From: an uncultured Spirochaetaceae bacterium
Lineage (GTDB): Bacteria; Spirochaetota; Spirochaetia; Sphaerochaetales; Sphaerochaetaceae
DNA: 24,166 bases
Assembly: GCA_947630635.1 (NCBI GenBank)
Contig: CANRIJ010000008.1
Location: 1-24,166 of the forward strand
Direction: 5' to 3'
A model generated the notes under the pieces. The model did no database searches. It saw only the letters and a list, made by a program, of their open reading frames with translations, and had not been told where the DNA came from. A program made the position numbers and the translations under genes. Position 1 is the first letter of the stretch, and every line of letters starts with the position of its first letter. This document shows, piece by piece, positions 20,022 to 24,166 of this stretch.

Positions 20022-21347
20022 ATGGTTATGGACTTAATGTTGGCACTGACTATTTTGATTTTGGCCTTGATTGTCATTCTCTTTATTTTCTTCTTTGTCT
20101 TATATAGCGGGCTAAAGAGAGACAAGAGAGAGACAGAGACTCTTATTGAGAACGCAATGGGGGCGATTGAGAACCCAAAGGACGAGGTGAGAGCCCTCAG
20201 AGGAGAGCTAGACCAGAGGCTAGCTGGCTTCTTTGACTCACAGACTAAGAATATGGAGATCTTTTTCTCTCGTCTTGGAGAGCTAGAGAGAAGTCAGAGA
20301 GATGGCGATGAGAAAGAGTCAAAGACTATAAATGACAACTTCGATAGGATAAGAAAGGACAATACGGATAACTTTAATCTGATAAATCAAAAGACAGAAA
20401 AGCTTACCGAAACGGTAAGAGATGGCCTTGATAAGATCCGAGAAGAGAATTCCAAGAAGATAGACGAGATCAGAAAGACAGTCGACGAGAAGCTCCAGGA
20501 GACGCTTGAGGAGCGCATTACTAAGAGTTTCAAAGAGGTTCAGGATAACCTGAGTAAGCTCTATGAATCACTTGGAAGCCTAAAGAAGCTTACTGGAGAT
20601 GTGGAGAGCATAAATAGAATCTTCTCAAATGTTAAATCCCGTGGCGTATGGGGCGAAGAGCAGGCTGAGGCCCTTCTCTCTGACATACTCTCTCCAGATC
20701 AGTATGTTAGGGATTTCTCTCCAAAGAAGAATGCGGAAAAAGTCGAATTTGCCATTAGGTTTCCATCAAAGGATGGAAGCGAGAGCGTCTATCTGCCAAT
20801 AGACTCGAAGTTCCCTGTTTCTGATTATGAGAGATACAAAAACGCATATGACGAGAAGAACTACACTGAGATGGAGAGGGCGCTACTTGATCTCAAGAAG
20901 ACCATCAAAGAGCAGGGCAACAAGATATCGAAGTATATCAATGCGCCGGTGACAACGGATTTTGCCATTCTCTTCGTGCCAGTTGAGAGTATATTCTCAG
21001 AGCTTTTATCAATGGGCGATCTGATGGATGCACTTGAAAAGAAGCGAATACTGATTGCTGGTCCTACCACTTTCTCTGCGCTCTTAAATACCCTTAGACT
21101 TGCCTTCAAGACCATGCAGATTGAGTCCTATACATCTGAGATATGGAAGTGCTTTGAGTCTTTAAAGGGCTACTTTAAGGATATGGGAACCCATTTGGAG
21201 AATACTAGAAAGGGCATTGATAAGGCTCAGGAGGGTCTTAATATGGCCACCAAGACCAAAGACTCTATAAACAAGGTTCTTATACAGATAGAGGAGAGCG
21301 GAAATCAAGCACTTCTTGAGGACCCTGAAGCATTTGGGGTTGATTGA
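20022..21347 (+). CDS. rmuC: RmuC-family DNA recombination protein
   Basis: Protein of 441 residues with the RmuC layout: an N-terminal membrane segment (about 5-30), a long charged coiled coil (about 35-200; repeated Lys/Glu/Asp with IREENSKKIDEIRKTVDEK), then the RmuC nuclease-like domain beginning at SRGVWGEEQAEALLSDIL (about 206-223) and including LPIDSKFPVSDYERY and FVPVESIFSELLSMGDLMDALE. RmuC is linked to limiting inverted-repeat recombination, and its domain is related to restriction nucleases. The start at 20022 lies 9 bases after the metQ terminator with no Shine-Dalgarno sequence; ATG 20028 is an alternative. The arginine-pathway gene downstream is close by. Confidence 0.92.
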   Translation: MVMDLMLALTILILALIVILFIFFFVLYSGLKRDKRETETLIENAMGAIENPKDEVRALRGELDQRLAGFFDSQTKNMEIFFSRLGELERSQRDGDEKESKTINDNFDRIRKDNTDNFNLINQKTEKLTETVRDGLDKIREENSKKIDEIRKTVDEKLQETLEERITKSFKEVQDNLSKLYESLGSLKKLTGDVESINRIFSNVKSRGVWGEEQAEALLSDILSPDQYVRDFSPKKNAEKVEFAIRFPSKDGSESVYLPIDSKFPVSDYERYKNAYDEKNYTEMERALLDLKKTIKEQGNKISKYINAPVTTDFAILFVPVESIFSELLSMGDLMDALEKKRILIAGPTTFSALLNTLRLAFKTMQIESYTSEIWKCFESLKGYFKDMGTHLENTRKGIDKAQEGLNMATKTKDSINKVLIQIEESGNQALLEDPEAFGVD

Positions 21348-21376
21348 TAAAAACCTATTTGAATACCATTATTTGC

Positions 21377-22396
21377 ATGAAAAAGCAGAATCTTAAGGGC
21401 AGAAATTTTTTGACTCTTGGCGATTTCACGAAGGATGAAATCAACTATCTGATAGACCTTGCAGCAGAACTCAAGAAGAAAAAGAAGGGCGGCGAATTTG
21501 ACAAGAGCCTCAGTGGAAGGCTTTTGGAGGACAAGAATATAGTCTTGATATTCGATAAGACCTCCACAAGAACCAGATGCAGCTTTGAGGTTGCAGCCTT
21601 CGATGAGGGGGCGAATGTGACTTTCCTCACTAATTCTCAGATGGGCAAGAAGGAGTCGCTTGAGGATACTGCAAATGTCCTTGGAAGATACTATGACGGA
21701 ATTGAGTATAGGGGTTTTAAGCACTCTGTAGTCGAAGACTTGGCAAAATACTCTAAGAGAGTAGTCTGGAATGGACTTACTGATGATGACCATCCAACCC
21801 AGGTGCTTGCCGATTTTCTTGCTGCAAAAGAGCACCTCAATAAGGATTTGGATACTCTTAAGATCGCATTTGTCGGTGATGGCAGGAACAATGTGTCAAA
21901 TGCACTATTAATAGGTGCCTCTAAAGTCGGCATGGATATTTCAATTGGTGCGCCTAAGTCCCTTTTCCCAAAGAGCTCGCTCTTGGAGAAGTGCTCTTCT
22001 TGGGCAAAGGAGAGCGGCTCGAATATAGTCATAACAGATGATAAGTATGAGGCTGTAAAGGACGCTGACATTATATATACAGATATATGGTGCTCAATGG
22101 GCGAAGAGGCTCTGATGGAAGAGAGGATTAGGCTTCTAAGGCCTTATCAGGTTGATATGGATCTTATGCATTCAACAGGCAAGGATACGACTATATTTGA
22201 GCACTGCCTTCCATCTTTCCATGATAGAAATACTGAAATTGGCGAATATGTCTATGAAAAATACGGCCTTAAGGAGATGGAGGTCACGGACGAGGTCTTC
22301 AGATCGAGTAGGTCAGTGGTCTTTGATGAGGCTGAGAATAGAGTGCATACCATCAAGGCAGTCATGGTTGCGACGCTGTCAGATAAGCTAAGCTAA
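21377..22396 (+). CDS. argF: Ornithine carbamoyltransferase
   Basis: Cytoplasmic enzyme joining carbamoyl phosphate and ornithine to citrulline (arginine biosynthesis, or the reverse in the arginine deiminase route, where it is called arcB). Length from the ATG at 21377 is 339 residues, standard for the family; a TTG at 21344 in frame overlaps the rmuC stop but adds an unlikely N-terminus. Motifs: carbamoyl-phosphate loop STRTRC (63-68), HPTQ (139-142), the ornithine-binding region DIWCSMGEE (about 236-244), and the catalytic HCLPSFHD (276-283). All key residues are present. No other arginine genes are in the window, so the biosynthetic or catabolic role is open. No clear ribosome binding site is visible. 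Confidence 0.93.
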   Translation: MKKQNLKGRNFLTLGDFTKDEINYLIDLAAELKKKKKGGEFDKSLSGRLLEDKNIVLIFDKTSTRTRCSFEVAAFDEGANVTFLTNSQMGKKESLEDTANVLGRYYDGIEYRGFKHSVVEDLAKYSKRVVWNGLTDDDHPTQVLADFLAAKEHLNKDLDTLKIAFVGDGRNNVSNALLIGASKVGMDISIGAPKSLFPKSSLLEKCSSWAKESGSNIVITDDKYEAVKDADIIYTDIWCSMGEEALMEERIRLLRPYQVDMDLMHSTGKDTTIFEHCLPSFHDRNTEIGEYVYEKYGLKEMEVTDEVFRSSRSVVFDEAENRVHTIKAVMVATLSDKLS

Positions 22397-22419
22397 ATCA
22401 GATCTCGGTGATATCTTGC

Positions 22420-23100
22420 ATGGCAAATAGAAATCTTTCTTCTAAGGCCAGTGGCAGGGCATATGGAGAGTCGCTCTTTTCAGCGCTCTATCTTGCCTTT
22501 GCATATATAGCCTCTTTCGTATTGCTCTTCTCGTCAAGAAGAAGCGATGCAATCTTGCTACTTGGAATAGCGACTTTGATTCTTGCTTTAGGAGATAGCT
22601 TTCATCTTGTCCCAAGAATAGGCATAAGCCTTAAGATGCAGAGCCTCTCTCTTCTCTTTTGGAGCAATATCGGGCTTATTGTCTCATCTATTACCATGAC
22701 ACTCTACTATCTTGTGATGTATTACGTCTTTCATCATTTGGTGATACTGAGAAGTATGAATATATACCTTACGGTATTTATGTGGCTTCTGGTGGGAGTG
22801 AGGGTCATCTTGATCCTAATGCCCCAAAATGGATGGTTTACAGGTGGCTCTTTCAAGTGGGCTATAGTAAGAAATGCTCCATTTCTTGTCATAGGCATAA
22901 TAGTTGCCTCTTTGTATTTGTCAGCAGGGAAGGCCTATGATGGGAGGGTTGTCTGGATGGGCGTGATGGTAGTCTTCAGCTTCGCATTCTATTTGCCAGT
23001 GGCGCTCTTTGCGAAAATAAAGCCCATCCTTGGAATTCTCATGATTCCAAAGACTCTTTGCTATATAGCAATTGTCTCTTTATCGTTGTCGCTTTTGTAA
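22420..23100 (+). CDS. Integral membrane protein, function unknown
   Basis: Protein of 226 residues, about seven hydrophobic segments spaced through its length and short polar loops. The block ILALGDSFHLVPRIG (about 53-67) is a recognisable conserved patch in small membrane proteins of unknown function found in Firmicutes and spirochaetes. The ATG at 22420 is preferred to the GTG at 22408 because the latter adds only MISC. It starts 23 bases after the carbamoyltransferase gene in the same direction. No transporter signature or catalytic motif was seen. Confidence 0.8.
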   Translation: MANRNLSSKASGRAYGESLFSALYLAFAYIASFVLLFSSRRSDAILLLGIATLILALGDSFHLVPRIGISLKMQSLSLLFWSNIGLIVSSITMTLYYLVMYYVFHHLVILRSMNIYLTVFMWLLVGVRVILILMPQNGWFTGGSFKWAIVRNAPFLVIGIIVASLYLSAGKAYDGRVVWMGVMVVFSFAFYLPVALFAKIKPILGILMIPKTLCYIAIVSLSLSLL

Positions 23101-23120
23101 ACTCTGGCTACATTGGATTT

Positions 23121-23705
23121 ATGAAGAAAAGACTCATTGCATTACTAGTGGCGATATTGGTTTTAGCCTTTACATCTTGCAGATCTTCCCTTGGTGGTCC
23201 TAAGAGGACTGGTGATAATACTTGGAATATAGGCTATGAAGAGTTTATTGATGAGGCTAAGGCGGTATTTCCGCTTACGAGCCTAGAGGATCTTGTCTAC
23301 AAAGTCTCGAAGGAGGGACTTAAAAGCGCAGAAGATGGAAAGGTCTCATTCAAGGTCACTCAGAAGACAAGTCTCAATGGCGTAAAGCTTGATAGCGTCT
23401 ATTCTTTTAAGGTCAAGGACAGCAAGACAGATGATTCCTCTATTTGGGCAGCGGGGTCTAAAGAGGGTGATAAGTGGAGCCTAGACGCAAAACTTGAAAA
23501 TAGCTCAGGAAAGATTGCAGATATCACTCTCAGTGGCACTTTTACACAGGATGGAGATGTATTCTCAACTCTAATTGAGAGCGGCACTTTGAATGGCACT
23601 AAGCTTAGCCCTGATAGCCTGAGTGCTTCTTACATAAATGATGTCATCAGCGATTTGATCTTTGTCTCTGGCGCTGCTCAGTTTGATAAGGGTCTTAACC
23701 TTTGA
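23121..23705 (+). CDS. Small lipoprotein, function unknown
   Basis: Protein of 194 residues. The first 20 form a lipoprotein signal peptide (MKKR, hydrophobic core, FTSC with the Cys at position 20), so it should be lipid-anchored to a membrane facing the periplasm or cell surface. The remainder is a soluble, strand-rich domain with repeated Ser/Lys/Asp (KVSFKVTQKTSLNGVKLDS, KWSLDAKLENSSGK). I do not recognise the family. The start at 23121 is chosen for the signal peptide; the in-frame TTG at 23058 would bury it in the preceding gene. The 3' end overlaps the convergent LysE-type gene by 11 bases. Confidence 0.8.
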   Translation: MKKRLIALLVAILVLAFTSCRSSLGGPKRTGDNTWNIGYEEFIDEAKAVFPLTSLEDLVYKVSKEGLKSAEDGKVSFKVTQKTSLNGVKLDSVYSFKVKDSKTDDSSIWAAGSKEGDKWSLDAKLENSSGKIADITLSGTFTQDGDVFSTLIESGTLNGTKLSPDSLSASYINDVISDLIFVSGAAQFDKGLNL

Positions 23706-24166
23706 TGATGTAGTTTTGGATCAAGTCCCAAATATTTTTTAGCGCAAGTATAAATAGCGAGGTTGAGAATACTATATTCAGGGCCTTTCCGTGCTTTGAG
23801 TAGACGTTCTTCATCGCGGCTCCGCATAGAGCCCATACAAGACCGCATAGAAAGCAGTTTATGGGAATAATCAGCGATATGATGTACTCCTCAAAGAGGC
23901 TCAATTGCATGGGGAGTATGTAGGTGGATATCGCGCTTACGCATAAGAGCATCATCTTCATGTTCATCAGCTGCATTAAGAGACCTGTTTTGAAGTCCCC
24001 ACTGCCGTTTGATAGGGAAACGGTTCCTTTTCTCAAAAGGGATATGGCAATGTAGATCATATATGCTATTCCCAGAACCTGAAGGATGGGATTTAAAGCC
24101 GGTAGGAATCTATTGAGGTAGTAGATTAAAAAAAAGACCACCGAATCTACAATGGCAATTCCCAAT
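23695..24166 (-). CDS. LysE-family (RhtB-type) amino-acid exporter, 5'-truncated
   Basis: Minus-strand gene running off the right end of the window; about 156 residues are visible and the first 40-50 (including the usual G-P motif of the first helix) are missing. The visible part has the family layout of four to five membrane helices with a central cytoplasmic linker (LLRKGTVSLSNGSGDFKTGLLMQLMN), then LMQLMNMKMMLLC, matching the FxxGxxxQxxNPK-type region of LysE/RhtB exporters, although the usual Asn-Pro-Lys is Asn-Met-Lys. The substrate is unknown. Confidence 0.8.
   Translation of the reverse strand, partial: LGIAIVDSVVFFLIYYLNRFLPALNPILQVLGIAYMIYIAISLLRKGTVSLSNGSGDFKTGLLMQLMNMKMMLLCVSAISTYILPMQLSLFEEYIISLIIPINCFLCGLVWALCGAAMKNVYSKHGKALNIVFSTSLFILALKNIWDLIQNYIIKG

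Overview
The window looks like a chromosomal segment of a spirochaete (Sphaerochaeta/Treponema-like). The main clue is that both solute-binding proteins carry the signal-peptide ending VFA-(N/G)G(S/N)KE, common in that group. The moderate-to-low GC content, strong AGGAG-type ribosome binding sites, a metal ABC-3 transporter and a cysteine-free style of periplasmic binding protein fit this. No rRNA, tRNA, CRISPR array or transposase was seen.

Layout. 1-1422: end of a metal (Zn/Mn-type) ABC transporter operon, with the ATPase truncated by the window edge. 1385-1987(-): HAD phosphatase. 2115-5650: accessory region with two related Ser/Thr/Ala-rich surface-protein-like reading frames on the minus strand (2289-3092 and 4864-5646). 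Neither has a proper start, and they share near-identical DNA at the 5' edge and again just past the stop codon. An AbiEi/AbiEii toxin-antitoxin pair (3336-4780) lies between them. 5739-6477: MgtC-family membrane protein with a possible short leader ORF. 6502-9796: sugar ABC transporter operon (binding protein, terminator-like hairpin, two permeases), convergent with an AraC-type response regulator (9793-10545).

10669-18811 is a second accessory, defence-like region. It holds a NERD/zinc-finger protein, a 31-residue membrane peptide, a 78-residue basic protein, and a three-gene set of MmeI-like DNA methyltransferase, SF2 helicase and GIY-YIG (T5orf172-type) protein. The methyltransferase is broken by a frameshift exactly at its catalytic NPPF motif, next to an (AT)5 tract. 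Then comes an ADP-ribosyltransferase-like DUF3990 gene with an in-frame amber stop, followed by two small genes, one of them DUF3791. 19154-24166 returns to housekeeping genes: orphan MetQ-like binding protein, strong terminator, rmuC, ornithine carbamoyltransferase, an unknown membrane protein, a small lipoprotein and a truncated LysE-type exporter.

The strongest leads are (1) the paired start-less surface cassettes with conserved edges, which resemble silent donor cassettes for gene conversion, and (2) the methyltransferase-helicase-GIY-YIG cluster with its frame break at the active site. Both interpretations are inferences from sequence alone.
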